Source: Gracilariopsis chorda
Taxonomy: Eukaryota > Rhodophyta > Florideophyceae > Gracilariales > Gracilariaceae
Reading direction: 5' to 3'
Assembly (NCBI GenBank): GCA_003194525.1
Contig: NBIV01000020.1
Coordinates: 124,001-188,000 of the forward strand
DNA length: 64,000 bases
A program made the position numbers and the translations under genes. The notes beneath the pieces are model-generated. The model was not told where the DNA came from and ran no database searches. It saw only the letters and a program-made list of their open reading frames with translations. Positions 1-11,300 of the stretch are shown one piece after another. Within the stretch, counting starts at the first letter, position 1. Each line of letters opens with the position of its first letter.

Positions 1-74
1 GAAACCGGCAACGAAAGACCAGTCCCTCGGACTCTTTGTCTCAGACGGAGTGCCTCGCTTCAGAGGTGGCAGCC

Positions 75-1892
75 ATGTCGCGCATTAGTGATGCTCTGCG
101 CCCACTTGACCTTGATCCGCCTTTACGTATCGTTGTGACTGGAAGAAAAGGTGCCGGAAAGACAACTCTCGTATCTCACTTGAAGGCCCTCGTACCCAGC
201 GTACAACGGCCATTGCCTTTATCACTCCGGCGCCGCCCGCATGATCGCGCACTATTTCTAATAACTAGACTTGTTGAAATACTTCATAACGTGGTGTCCC
301 AGCATATTCCTGACCAGAAAACTGCCACGAGACATGAGTTGGACCTCGACGAAAGCGGGAAGAAGCAGTTATGGATTTGGGACAGCAACGACGAGAACGG
401 CGTGGTAGCAGTCGGGGCAGATCAAGAGGCTGCACAAATTGATGTGCTTCTCTTCGTAACACGTCTCGATGCTTCGCGTGTTGGAAAGTACGACAAGAAG
501 CATTTGATAGTTCTGCGCAAACTCTTTGGGGAGCAGATTTTGCACAGAATCGTCTTCGTTCTCACTAGGGGCAGTGCCCTACCTCCGATCAATCTTAATT
601 TTAACGAGTTTGTCGGGGTGCGATCAGACATGCTTTATGCGTATGCGAAAGAGGTATTTAAACCGGTACAAGTGTCTGGCGGTGTGGGAATCGAATATGC
701 TCCCGATCTCATAGAAGAGGAGCTACGAAAAAGAGCACTAATCGAACAGACTGATTTGGAGCCCATTTCATCAGATGAAGCTCACGAGACAGAAGAGACG
801 GCACAAGGCAACGTGAGTGAAAACGGTGAAATGGGGACATCCTCCACAGCAGAACCCCAACACTTAGAACAGCCATCTGAGGCTACAAACAGCCCTGTAC
901 AAGCTTTGACGAAAGCAGATTTGAAGAAACTAGAGAAACGCATCACGCAAGACTGGCTGAACACAAAACCCCGGCCTTCTGTGAAGAAGATGTTTGAAGT
1001 GCTTTTGCACGACGAAGGGAATGATGCGAGTAGTGTGACAGGCATGGCAGATACTCTCATTGATGATATTTATGCGTCAGGTGTTTACCCGTTGGATCGA
1101 CGTGTGTTCACCGATCCGCCTCGACCGCGTTGTGTGGTTGTAGAAATGGCGCATGATTGCGCGATTAACGAAGCGGGAGAAAAACTGTTGCCGAACAAGA
1201 TAGCGTGGATCCACACACTTGTGGGCGCAATCGCACAAACGGCGAAGGAAGTGCGAAGAAAGAGGGAAGCACAACGTGCAAAAGAGGAACAAGAAGAAAA
1301 AGAAAAAGAAAAAGCGGTATCACGACCGGGACGATTTAAGTGGCTGAACGATTTGCGGCGTGAATTCTTGAGAGGCAGCTTGCGAATGGTTTTGACGCAG
1401 TTCGTGCTAGTGTATGTGGGAATGGTTGTGTACCTGAAAGTAGAGGAGAGAAGGCGGAAATGGAAAGAAGCTCAAGACGATGATAGCGTTCTTCTAGAGC
1501 TTGACGATGAGGAATATGAGCGGTTGACAAAACCAGACGAGGGTACAGACGGGTCCGTGATCCTTGAAAGCGGCCCGATAAGGGAGGAGGAAGAAGAACT
1601 GAAAGATGCGGAAAAGGAATTCTTCGGGGTGAGGGAGCGGGAGAAGCTGTTTGAGGACAAGCAGGAAGTTCGGGGCAGGGGACCGATGTACGGGGATGAG
1701 GGAGCGAATAACAAGTGGAGAACGTCTGGTGATGAGTTTGAAGAGTTTGAGGAGGCGGATGAGGCACGAGATGGCGGCGATGGGGATGAAGTGATTATGA
1801 AGGAAAAGTATAACGCGGATGATGCGAAGAAGTGGAAGAATAAGAGTGGCGGAGAAGACGAGGGCGAGGGCCAGAATGACGAAGATGATTGA
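75..1892 (+). CDS. Toc34/Toc159-like chloroplast import GTPase
   Basis: Predicted outer-envelope GTPase of the chloroplast protein-import (TOC) complex, 605 residues from the ATG at 75. An open frame extends upstream to about 36 without an ATG. Residues 23-30 (GRKGAGKT) form the P-loop. The following region reads like the TOC GTPase core: LLFVTRLDASRV, then a KKHLIVLRKLFG stretch and VFVLTRGSALPP, matching the family's DRLD...LRAITDSFG...VLTHAQ.SPP pattern. A single membrane segment lies at about residues 435-457. It is followed by a very acidic tail of about 145 residues, rich in Glu and Asp. A C-terminal anchor is typical of Toc34, but Toc34 is usually about 310 residues, so this is long; Toc159 carries its acidic region at the N terminus. 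Only 74 bases of upstream sequence are visible. The gene converges with SYS1, 72 bp away. Family call fairly sure, subclass unsure. Confidence 0.82.
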   Translation: MSRISDALRPLDLDPPLRIVVTGRKGAGKTTLVSHLKALVPSVQRPLPLSLRRRPHDRALFLITRLVEILHNVVSQHIPDQKTATRHELDLDESGKKQLWIWDSNDENGVVAVGADQEAAQIDVLLFVTRLDASRVGKYDKKHLIVLRKLFGEQILHRIVFVLTRGSALPPINLNFNEFVGVRSDMLYAYAKEVFKPVQVSGGVGIEYAPDLIEEELRKRALIEQTDLEPISSDEAHETEETAQGNVSENGEMGTSSTAEPQHLEQPSEATNSPVQALTKADLKKLEKRITQDWLNTKPRPSVKKMFEVLLHDEGNDASSVTGMADTLIDDIYASGVYPLDRRVFTDPPRPRCVVVEMAHDCAINEAGEKLLPNKIAWIHTLVGAIAQTAKEVRRKREAQRAKEEQEEKEKEKAVSRPGRFKWLNDLRREFLRGSLRMVLTQFVLVYVGMVVYLKVEERRRKWKEAQDDDSVLLELDDEEYERLTKPDEGTDGSVILESGPIREEEEELKDAEKEFFGVREREKLFEDKQEVRGRGPMYGDEGANNKWRTSGDEFEEFEEADEARDGGDGDEVIMKEKYNADDAKKWKNKSGGEDEGEGQNDEDD

Positions 1893-1964
1893 GGTATTAA
1901 AGAGCGCGATAGTGGTTTTACGAATGGTACAGAAAGGTGTAAGTGTAGTGAGCGAAGGTTGGGG

Positions 1965-2555
1965 TTAGACGGCTTGTGCAAGGACGGCAGCATCTGCATT
2001 TGAAGAAGATGAATTGGGTCGGGAGGAATGGTCGTTGAGGGCGGCTTCAATATCGGTAGGTTGGTCTCTCTTGTCGGTTCGTGTGGGGTTGTCTCTCGGG
2101 ATTGCAATTTCGCGAAGCTCCAAACGAAGACTGACTGCCTCGCCTACGGTGGAGAGTGCGGCGGTTGCGACAATGTTCAAAAGCCACCACATAATGGTGT
2201 TCGGAAAGCCGGAATGCACGGTTGTGGCAATGATGTGCGAGATGAAAAGCGTGCACGCAAAGTCTATGCAACGCTTTGCGCGGCCGACGAGCGCGACGAA
2301 GGCTATTGCCGCAGGGCCGGCGGCGGATATTAGGAGCGCTGTGCACGTGACCCAGCCGGGGAAATGGCGGAGCGTAATGTAGGTGTGGTTGAACATCTGG
2401 TCGGTTATGGAGGCGGTTGTGCCGGTGGCGTAGTTGAACATGACGAGGAGTAGGAGGTAGGAGGTGTAGAAAGAGGCTTGGAGAAGGACGATTTGGGCGA
2501 GGATTAGTATTGGATCGAAGCGGTCGCGTCCGTAGAAGGTGCCGTTGACGGCCAT
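1965..2555 (-). CDS. SYS1: SYS1 Golgi membrane protein
   Basis: Homologue of SYS1, the small Golgi integral membrane protein that recruits the Arl3/ARFRP1 GTPase to the trans-Golgi. It has 196 residues and starts at ATG 2555. The N terminus FDPILILAQIVLLQASFY matches the WDPLLILSQIVLMQ signature of animal SYS1. Four hydrophobic segments follow, then CIDFACTLFISHII and WWLLNIVATAALSTVGE, which match the conserved CLDFTVTVHFFHLL and WWLV...IGEYL blocks. The cytosolic tail is Ser/Asn rich. The gene diverges from the GT4 gene across a 656-bp shared upstream region. The leader just upstream of the ATG is C-rich on the coding strand. Confident. Confidence 0.9.
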   Translation of the reverse strand: MAVNGTFYGRDRFDPILILAQIVLLQASFYTSYLLLLVMFNYATGTTASITDQMFNHTYITLRHFPGWVTCTALLISAAGPAAIAFVALVGRAKRCIDFACTLFISHIIATTVHSGFPNTIMWWLLNIVATAALSTVGEAVSLRLELREIAIPRDNPTRTDKRDQPTDIEAALNDHSSRPNSSSSNADAAVLAQAV

Positions 2556-3211
2556 GGTGGACGGATAGCGGAGGTGGGGGAGGAAGGATCGAAGCCGAGA
2601 CGCGGGGGCTGCCAGAGTGACGGGAGGGGAAGGGGGACGTTAATGGCAGGGTTGGAGGTGGCGGTCTCTTTGTGGCGGACTCGTGCGGTGGATTTGTTGA
2701 TGCAGTTCGCAAAGCAATTGGGCGACGCTGTCTTGCAGTCAGTGGCGTGCACTGCGCGCGCAACAACAGCGCCGGCCACCCACACGCGCGTCGGCTACCA
2801 CCGTCGCCGTGCGGCTACCGGCGAATATCGGCGCTTCACGGAGCGCCGAATGACGTAAGGTGCGCACAAGGAGCCACGACCACACAGCTGGCCACGTGCA
2901 CACGTGGTCAGGGACGAGCGCACACGGCGCACCCCGCCGCTGCGCAGCGGCCAATGGCGATCGGCGCTGCAAAATGATGCGCCGCGCGACTAACATTCCG
3001 CGCGTGAGCTGCCAGCTCTGCGCGCAGTGCTGCACTCATCCACTCATTTTTGTCTTGTTTGATAAACGAGCGCTGCTCCCCCTCCCTTCGTACATGGTGT
3101 ATAAAGGCACAAAGTGCACCGTGCGTCGAGGGGAGAAACGTCCAATCTGTGCCTTCCACACAGTGCCCCCCGTCCCCGGCTGTGCTGCTGCTCACACGCC
3201 CGCTCCCCACT
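2556..3211. promoter_or_regulatory. Bidirectional promoter between SYS1 and GT4 genes
   Basis: Non-coding divergent spacer. It holds two CACGTG G-box cores 2 bp apart (2893-2898 and 2901-2906), a TATA box serving the + strand gene, and pyrimidine-rich leaders ahead of both start codons. Short open frames here overlap on both strands and look like GC-rich noise. Confidence 0.6.
3100..3105 (+). promoter_or_regulatory. TATA box of the GT4 gene
   Basis: TATAAA in a GTGTATAAAGG context, 112 bp upstream of the ATG at 3212. The distance agrees with the other TATA-like boxes in the window (about 80-165 bp). Confidence 0.6.
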
Positions 3212-5002
3212 ATGAAGCGTGTCGGTTCCATTAAGGAAGTCGTTGATATCGCCCTTGAACTCCCCGCGGGCGCCGTCCCCTACGAGGAGTTTGACTTCGA
3301 GCCCTACTTTGAGGAGGCGCAGAACGAAGAGGAGCTTCGCAAGACCTGGCGAGTGTTCACCAAAGTCAAGGATGTACTTGAAAACGGTCGCCGTTTGGAA
3401 AACGCCAGCTGGCGCCTGTGGCACCGCGAGAGAAACAAGACCGGCGTGGCACCCACCGATGTCGACGCCCTCACAACCGCCTCGGTCGCCGATAAATACG
3501 ATCTCACGCAAAGCCTGCAGCAGGCGGAGAAGGAGACTGATCGCATTGTCGGCGACATGTTTGGCGGCGTGGGCCAGCGATTCCAGGAGGAGAACGAAAA
3601 GGTCGTCCAACGTGCGCGCGCCGAACGCACCAGGGCTCTGCTCGAACTGGCGAAGAAGCATGATCTTACGGACGATGTCGTCAACGATGTTCTGTCCTGG
3701 GTGGCGTCGTCCGTCATCAGCGCTGAGGAGGTTGTGGTTCACCAGGCGGCTACTCTTCTTCCTGAAACCGCTCACGATGCGCGCAGCTACTTGCACAGCA
3801 CTGTGTTTATGCCGAGGCCGAGGGTGGCTGCTTTCTGTCACTCCTTGGAGCGAAATGGCGCCAACAACTTCTTGTTGTACCTGTTGAGGGAGCTGCGTGA
3901 GCAGCTCTCGTTCGAGGTGTTCTCGCCGAAGGAGGGCGCCATGAGGGCCGACTATGAGGCCATGGGCATTCCGGTCAGCATATGCGATATGAAGCTCGTT
4001 ACCTACCCCGAGGACGTTCGCGCAGTGCTCAAAAAGTTCCAATACGCTATTGCAAACACTATCATGACCACTGAGGTGATCAACGCCTGTCGCGATCTTT
4101 CGGTGCCCTGCTTGTGGGTCATTCACGAGGCGTGGCCTAAGGAGCACTTCAACTATTATGCAAAGGAAGTGTTTATGATGACTCATCTGGATGAAAAGGC
4201 CATTGTTGACGCCTTTTCAAATGCTTCTAAAATCGTGTTCCCCGCTCAGGTGCAGCGCCGTTGTTATAATGGCTTGTTTGAGGAGCAGAATGCGCGCGTC
4301 ATTTACAACGGCATTCCGCTGGCCAGCATCAATGCGTTCAGGGCTGTGCAGAACCGTGACGCTGTGCGAAAAGAGCTGGGGTATGGGCCGGATGACTTCT
4401 TGTTGGTGCACATGGGAACTGTCTGTAAGAGGAAGGCACAGCTTGTTACGTGCCAATCTTTCGCCGAATTGTACGCAAACGGCCCGCTTGCCAACGGCAA
4501 GAGCTTCAAACTTCTCATGGTTGGTGCGCGTTACATTCGTCAACATGAGATCGAGTACATTGAAGAGTGTAAGCACACGCTGGAGGCTGTTGGCGCCGAA
4601 GAAGCTGCAACCATCCTTGACGTGAAGAAGAACGTGTTGCCGTACTACCTGGCTGCGGATATTATTCTGTGCCCCAGCATTAATGAGGTGCTTCCTCTTG
4701 TGATTTGCGAGGGCATGGCTTTTGAACGGGCTGTGATTGCGACCAGAATTGATGGCATTCCGGAGGCGCTGTCGCATGGTGTGGAAGGGTTGTTGATTGA
4801 GCCGAATAACCCCATGGCGCTGTATGACGCAATTGAGAAGCTGGCGAATGATGATGAACTCAGAAGTCAGATGGGCATGGCGGGAAGAAAGAGGGTTTTG
4901 TCGCAGTTTAGTTTTGCTACCATGTCCAAGACGTATCGCGAAACTATTTCTCTTGATTTGGAAATAGTTGCCAATGGCGAGGTTATTTCAGTGCAGGGGT
5001 AG
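3212..5002 (+). CDS. GT4-family glycosyltransferase
   Basis: Retaining GT-B glycosyltransferase of family GT4, 596 residues. The start is the ATG at 3212, because the upstream open frame has no ATG and lies over the TATA box. Residues 1-195 are charged and helical with no domain I recognise. The GT-B fold runs from about 200 to 590. Family signs are the Rossmann-like VAAFCHSLERNGANNFLLYL, the LWVIHEAWP loop, VIYNGIPLASI, the LLMVGARY strand, and the EX7E motif with Glu492 and Glu500 in NEVLPLVICEG, where the nucleotide sugar binds. No signal peptide or membrane segment is seen, so it is probably cytosolic. Donor and acceptor cannot be read from the sequence. Floridoside-type osmolytes, storage glucan or cell-wall precursors are all possible in a red alga. 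Confidence 0.85.
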   Translation: MKRVGSIKEVVDIALELPAGAVPYEEFDFEPYFEEAQNEEELRKTWRVFTKVKDVLENGRRLENASWRLWHRERNKTGVAPTDVDALTTASVADKYDLTQSLQQAEKETDRIVGDMFGGVGQRFQEENEKVVQRARAERTRALLELAKKHDLTDDVVNDVLSWVASSVISAEEVVVHQAATLLPETAHDARSYLHSTVFMPRPRVAAFCHSLERNGANNFLLYLLRELREQLSFEVFSPKEGAMRADYEAMGIPVSICDMKLVTYPEDVRAVLKKFQYAIANTIMTTEVINACRDLSVPCLWVIHEAWPKEHFNYYAKEVFMMTHLDEKAIVDAFSNASKIVFPAQVQRRCYNGLFEEQNARVIYNGIPLASINAFRAVQNRDAVRKELGYGPDDFLLVHMGTVCKRKAQLVTCQSFAELYANGPLANGKSFKLLMVGARYIRQHEIEYIEECKHTLEAVGAEEAATILDVKKNVLPYYLAADIILCPSINEVLPLVICEGMAFERAVIATRIDGIPEALSHGVEGLLIEPNNPMALYDAIEKLANDDELRSQMGMAGRKRVLSQFSFATMSKTYRETISLDLEIVANGEVISVQG

Positions 5003-6629
5003 GTCGGGGGGTGTTATATGTTGTAGGCGATGGGTTTGTGAGAGTTATTGTTTAGCTTGGCGTAACCGTTGACCGCTGCTGTCCGGAATCACATGCGTCG
5101 CAGTTTCTACTATATATATATATATATTCTGGCGTTGTTTATCGTTGGTACCGAAGGTATCTGTAGCTTGTAGATATACATACATGGTTTGTGTTGGGAA
5201 AGTATGCGGAACGCGAACTGGCGCTGTTGGTGAGGGCATTATGCGAGCGGTGCAAATGGTGTGAGGCTCACATACGTAGTGTACGGATACGTTTAATCAG
5301 CGCGAGCGTATCGTTGTAGCGGTGGGGGGTGCAGCATGACGATCACGCTGCTCTACGAGGGATGCCGTTCGGGCAGAGAAGGCTACTGGTGCACGCGGTT
5401 CGCGGATTGCGAGCGGTGGCTTGTGAGCGGTGGTTTGTGAGGCGCGCGCAACATGTGGCAAGTGATGCACATGGATATTAATTTGCGGCTGCGAATAAAG
5501 TAAACGTGCTTGTACGAACGCGTGCTGAATGACACGATGCGTTTCCGAGCACGCCGGTTAGCGCTTTATTGAATCAACGGGCCGTCCGTGTGCGTTAACC
5601 CTTTACCCCTTCTTGCTGTTCTTATTGAAGCCTTCTGACCACCAGTTTTGCATGCACAGTGCATTTCATGAGCCAAAATTGGCTGCTTCAGTCTGACGTG
5701 CACGGCAATGTGTTGTGTTTCCGCTCGTATCTACACGCATGTGCAGCGTGAGGGTGAGGCACACGCCATGTCCGCCGCCACTTGCATTTTGCGTTCAGAC
5801 TGGAATGACGGCCTGTGTGAAGCGCCAGGACGCCAGGATGCGACTGGTCGGGGTAAATCGCAATTTCTGAACACTACAGTATACTACCCTGGGTACGCTT
5901 ACGGTTGTATCCTTATCATAGCGACGCGAGGGTTTGGTTTTGATGTGCTTCTCGTTTGAGCGCCGCCGCTCTATGCCTCAAGACGTTTGCCATCGCAGCG
6001 GTTTGGGACAAACCATTGACTCGCCATTCTATGATACCATACGTTGGCGCTTCCAGCATGGTGACGAATTACATCGTTCCAAACCGGCAATCGCAAGCTA
6101 GCGCAGCCGCCCGTATATCATGATGAACTTGGCTGGCACACATGCACACACGCACACAAGACTAAACGTTACAGGTTGTTCCTTTCTGCAAGCACCACGG
6201 TCATCCCACATCACTCGCCTTCGCCTCCACCTTCGCAAGTGCGTGTGCTTCGAAGGAAAACGACCACCTTGAAGGATACGCAGCATCACACGTTCCAGAT
6301 GTCTCTGGTAGCCTTTTGCGTTGGTAGCCCGCACAGAAACTTTGCCGAAAATGTTCCAAAATGTTTCAGAATGTTCCAATCCCTGTACTCCATCACCTTG
6401 TGATGACAAACGCGTAGAACACCTGCAGCGCTCGCTGTCTTTCGTGCTGCCGCCTTCAGAGCACACTTTTGTTTCTCTTGTTTAAAGTCTCTCTCTCTCT
6501 CTCTCTCCCTCTCCCTCTCTCTCCCTCTCCCTCTCTCTCCCTCTGTCTATCTCCCCTGACAAAACAAGCCCCGCTGCTTGGCCATTTGAGTGTCTCTCAC
6601 AGCACCCAAAGTTGTGACATTCCTTCAAA
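5003..6629. other. Intergenic spacer with microsatellites
   Basis: No gene supported. It contains a (TA)8 run at 5111-5126, a copy of the CGTTGGTACC motif at 5143-5152, a GC-rich stretch at about 5280-5600 with a 14-bp tandem duplication near 5409-5440, and a CT-rich microsatellite just upstream of CDC73. The largest open frame (about 83 codons, 5708-5959) has no protein-like features. Confidence 0.5.
6487..6546. repeat. CT-rich microsatellite
   Basis: Run of CT and CCT units of about 60 bp, 84 bp upstream of the CDC73 start codon on the coding strand. It fits the pyrimidine-rich leader seen at many genes here. Confidence 0.8.
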
Positions 6630-8036
6630 ATGGTCGCCGCAACCGTTGGGCCTTTGGCCGAACTCCGCAGAGCCATCAACATGCGCGCAAACATTCACAT
6701 GGATGAAAACCATATCATCATAGACTCCAACACGCGACTTGACAAGGCCGCCCCGACCGAGTTTCACTCAATGAGAGGTCGCGGCACACCATATGCACTA
6801 GCAACACTCTACCTCCAATACACGCATCACGACAAACCATACACCGACTACTACAACGCCTGCGACAAGGCCAACACCGGTCACGTCCTCCCAGTTGATA
6901 AGCGCGACGTTGTGGCTTACCTTCGCGGTGAAATCGACACATCCCCGAACATCGAAATCCCCAAATCGGAAGCAAGCAAGTCGCGTTCTGTAACCGCAAC
7001 CTTCGGACAGCTATCAAATTCTGCCGCAGAGCCGTCTGCAACGGAAGCGCCAAAAGCAGTCCACATTTCAAAGCAACATTCCTCACTCCCCGCTGCGCTG
7101 TCGGAGAAGGGCAAATTCTCCTTCGCCCAACATCGGGCCAAAGTTCGAGATCAGCGCTCTCTGGACTCCATCATGATTGTGAAGGACTTGGACTTTAGCT
7201 CGCTGCGCGAAAAGTTGTCACAGCACGTCACTGATAGCAAGAACGGCAGAATTGCCCCCACCGATGCCGCGCAGAAGAGCGATTCTCAGCCGGCCTACGA
7301 CCCCCGTGGAGACCGCTACACTAGCAATGAGGAGCGCTTCTGGAGAGAGAATATGGGCTCGGACTTCCAAAACCTCGGAATTGACATGAGCGGCTCCTTC
7401 AAGGATAAACCATCCTCTGCTCCCGGACCCGCCACCCAAAACGCGAACAAGAGGAAGCATGAACGTGCAGATACCAAATCGAGACCACAGTCCCCACCGA
7501 AGCGCCCGAAGCGAGTTCCGACCAGCGCGGTGCCTATTGTTATTGTGCCCGTAGGGTTCAACAACTTGGTGTGCCATGGAAACGCACTCGAGCTCTTTCA
7601 GAATGGTCATTACGTATCGGCTGAGGAGCTTGTCAAGAGGAATGTCCCTCCCATAGGTAAGGTGACCCGTGAGGAACTCATACGCGTTCCTGGCGGAAAT
7701 TGTTCCAGAGCCAAGTATCACATCGTCAGCAACCCCAGTAGACTTACGTCTGAGGAATGGGACAACGTCGTTTCTATTGTTTGTAGTGGACAAGAATGGC
7801 AGTTCAAGAACTGGCCTATCTACGGTGGCGGCGTCAAGGAACTATTCAGAAAAGTGCACGCTGTTCATTTCCACTTCGACGATAGACCGCCGGCGGGAAA
7901 ATCAGACTCCTGGCCAATCAAGAAGATTCCGATATCGCGATCAAGGCGGCATACGGATCATCAGGTCAACGCACAGTTCTGGTCTTCGTTGGACGAGTTT
8001 CTTCGAAGGGGAAAAGGAAAGTACCTTCGATACTGA
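6630..8036 (+). CDS. CDC73: CDC73 / parafibromin, Paf1 complex subunit
   Basis: Subunit of the Paf1 transcription-elongation complex that travels with RNA polymerase II in the nucleus; 468 residues from ATG 6630. The strongest evidence is the C-terminal Ras-like domain at about residues 300-465. It begins PIVIVPVGFNNLV, then has LTSEEWDNVVSIVCSGQEWQ followed by FKNWP, and ends with VNAQFWSSLDEFLRR. These match human parafibromin [34 protein letters not shown] and FLRFWETLDRYM. The N-terminal part fits the CDC73 N domain more loosely, including a DVVAYLRGEID block. Residues about 230-300 are Lys/Arg/Pro rich and may carry the nuclear signal. It is followed convergently by the large malectin gene 311 bp away. 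Confidence 0.92.
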   Translation: MVAATVGPLAELRRAINMRANIHMDENHIIIDSNTRLDKAAPTEFHSMRGRGTPYALATLYLQYTHHDKPYTDYYNACDKANTGHVLPVDKRDVVAYLRGEIDTSPNIEIPKSEASKSRSVTATFGQLSNSAAEPSATEAPKAVHISKQHSSLPAALSEKGKFSFAQHRAKVRDQRSLDSIMIVKDLDFSSLREKLSQHVTDSKNGRIAPTDAAQKSDSQPAYDPRGDRYTSNEERFWRENMGSDFQNLGIDMSGSFKDKPSSAPGPATQNANKRKHERADTKSRPQSPPKRPKRVPTSAVPIVIVPVGFNNLVCHGNALELFQNGHYVSAEELVKRNVPPIGKVTREELIRVPGGNCSRAKYHIVSNPSRLTSEEWDNVVSIVCSGQEWQFKNWPIYGGGVKELFRKVHAVHFHFDDRPPAGKSDSWPIKKIPISRSRRHTDHQVNAQFWSSLDEFLRRGKGKYLRY

Positions 8037-8347
8037 TCGTAACATCGTTTCCACAGAACCGGGGTTGTTTGATAGCTTTCTTCTCTGTATAGAACATGTA
8101 AACCGCTAAGATCGTGTGCAGCTTCGCAGCTTCCCTACCAACGATGCTCGTGTTCAAGTCTCGTTTTCGAGGTTCTAGTTCAGTTGTCCTTGATGCGAAG
8201 AGAAATACAGATTTTGCCCGGAAAAGACAGAAGGCTATTAAGCTTTACAAAGTACGTGTTCCTTCAGAAGAGTCTGACTTCTACCAGTTTCACAGATTGC
8301 TAAAACTAATCCTAAAGAGGATTTGAATCATACCAGCACAACCGTTC
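8037..8347. other. Convergent spacer
   Basis: 311 bp between the 3' ends of CDC73 and the malectin gene. AT-richer than the flanks; I see nothing beyond likely 3' UTRs. Confidence 0.5.
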
Positions 8348-11300
8348 CTAAACATTCATGTACAAGATAGCATTCGGTAGAGTGGCCGAACTTCCACCAG
8401 ATGACACGACGAGGTCCTTCGCACCAGCAGAAGATGACGGTACCTCGCACGTTATTTCAGTATCAGAGCTATCCGTCACTGAACAAGCTGATCCTCCAAT
8501 AGTTACAGATGGACTTGAACCGAAGTTCTGGCCTCCAATCACAACCTTCGTTCCACCTGCCTTTCCGTGACGCCACGGCGTTGCGTTCACGACATAGAGA
8601 CCAGACTTAGTCCCAACCGTTGGACGCAGCACGGTGACCTTTTGCTCATTGAGCGCGGGGAATATGAGATCACCATGCGCGTTTTCAATGAATGTTATTC
8701 CGCCCCCATTAGCGAAAGTATCCGGACCACTGGTTTTCGAACCTCCGTTCACCCCCATGCGATAAATGTTTCCTCCCTTGTACGTTGACATGATGATCTC
8801 TCCACGCAGATCTCCACAGAAGTGGTTGCTGCGATAGCCCCTTATTCCCGTTGTTGAGCTCTTCACGGTTGCCATCTCCTTCTTATATCTGGCCGGAGGA
8901 GCCTTATCATCCGCCGTCTTGTCGTCGAACGGATCAATCCAAGCACACTCATCTCCACCACGCTGCAAATTCGCATGGCCATAGAAGCTTCCCTCGGTGA
9001 TGTGGACAACTTTGTCAGGGCGAGAGATGGAGTACGGGAACTTTTGGCAACCATGCTGTACCATGCCCGGCCACGTGGTTGCCTGGAACTTATTGTAAGA
9101 CGCAGCATCTTCCTCGTTGTAATCGTCACAGGATGTAGCTGTGTTTCCGAAGTTGCAGTTTGGACCTTGGTCAACAGCATACACGTCTCCATTTCCGGCC
9201 ATAGTCATACCGAATACGTTTCTCAGTCCTGAGCTATACACCTCGACATCTCCTGATATTGGCTCCGCGTGTCTCGGAACGTCCTCGTCGGAGTATTTAA
9301 TGACGCCATCAAAACTGCTTCCCTTGCTTAGTTTCGCGATAAGAACGGCAGCTGTTAGCGTCGTTTCCCAATAGTTTCCAAGCCTGTACTGTGGCAACCC
9401 AGAGTTCGTGAATCCGCCAACGGCAATAAGCAGATCACCGCCTTGAGTGAAAACAATACTGTTAATCCCGTGATCATGGTTTGAGACTGGGAGCCCTGTG
9501 ACAACACGTTTGTCATACACAAGACAGACTTTAGAATCGCTTGGGTCCGTGCCAGGTTTCAGTCTGTCAATCGCTCCGTTGCGCCACGCCCCTGTGTTTG
9601 ATGTATCGATGCGCTCTTGTTCACGCCAATACAGGGTCTGAGTAGTCACGTACGGGCTCATGGACTTATCCCTCGGATCCAAGGCTATGCCTAGAATATC
9701 ACGCTGGGACGGAGATGAGTTCTTCTTAAAGTTGTTGTCAATGATGGCCTTCGAGTAGCAGTGCGACGATACGGTAAGTGAGTCAACATTGTAACCAAGA
9801 ACTTGCACGGTGGCTCCCAAAGTGCCCATGTACAGTTTCCCGTCTCCACCAATGGTGACACACGTCGGAAGCTCGAGGAAGTTAACAGCACCACCAGAGG
9901 ATGTCTTCATGTCAGTGAAACTGAACCCGATGGATTCGCATGTGCTACCGTATGAAAACTGGAGAGTATTGCTTTTGAGCCCACTGGCTGAGGTGACAAA
10001 GACATCGGCACTGTCACTACCTCCCGCTGCTGGGGAAGTCACGAAGAACTGCTCTGAGTTTATGGTACCCCCAGGTGTTGCCGACTCTCCACCGAATGAT
10101 ACAGTCAAAGGTTGGAACAATCCATGCCCGGAGACCTTCACTGATGTGCCACCAGAGTCAGGACCGTCGCCTGGGGTTAGAGAGACAATGATAGGTAAGA
10201 CTTCGCTTTGGTCGTAGAAAATCTTAGAGGCTGCCGGTACGGAGCCTTCGACTTCGAACTGTACTGCTGGAGTCTGAGACGTCACAGTACGTTCGTATAT
10301 GATTTCCAATGCGAGCAGTCCAACGGCAAGAGTGGTCTCACTAGAGCTCATACCATCTGTGTCGAGTAGCAGGTCCGTTCCTTTGTAAATTCGAGCTTCA
10401 CCGCCACTAGAACTTAAAGACACAGCCGCTTCCTCGATGTCTGCGTCCACTTCCAAAAAGAAAAAGCATCTTGCAACGAACTGCGAACCGCTAAATGGGA
10501 AGGTGGGGAATCCGAGATCTGGAGTTGATGACACAGCAGCGAATTCCGGAGAACCCAATGGATCGCCTCCCATTAACATTGGAAGGCCACTGTAGTAGTA
10601 GCAGTACATGCCTGACTGAATCGAACCAGTTACAGTAACAGTGGTCTCAGCTTCGTCTGTCGTACATGAGTTGTCGACAACTGCAAGCTTGAGGCGCGTA
10701 GTTCCCAATGGGAAGTCGTACGAGAACGAGACTTCGTTGGAGACCACCTCACCGGTTTCAACAAGAGACCAGGTGTACTTTGTGAGCTGACCGATAATGT
10801 TGTTGGCACTATCGAAGAAGTGGGTGTGACTTCCGCTGCCATCGATCTGGACAGTAACGAAACCGTTGCCATCGGTGTCAACATATGACTTGGGAGAGTT
10901 CGCGTTAATCTGAGGCGGATACGAGCCTGGCACAGAGTGAGCAGCGTGGTCCTCTCCTTCGACGAGTCCACCCGAATTAGACACAGGAACACAACCACCG
11001 ACAGTCTTGGATACGCTTAAGTAGCTCAGAATTGCTGAGCCCATGACGGCCTCGAAACGAACTGTGAGTGGTTCAGTGATTACAGAACCAACGGTCGACA
11101 GAACGGTCTGTTGCAGGCCCTTGAAGCAACCCACAGTCTCAAAAATGTCAAGACTTTCGATCTGGATCTCACCATTTACGTATATGTTGAAGACACGCTT
11201 ACCAGGTTGGGAACAAAAGTCATCCACATATTCCGCAACTCCGATCGTAATGTCGTACGCACCTGGTTCCAGATCGAACGAATAGGTGAAGTCCGTACCG

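Noticed and set aside
1472-2107. 211-codon minus-strand frame antisense to the Toc-like gene
   Set aside because: Its Ser/Pro-rich product is the mirror of the acidic Glu/Asp tail of the real gene and shows no family features.
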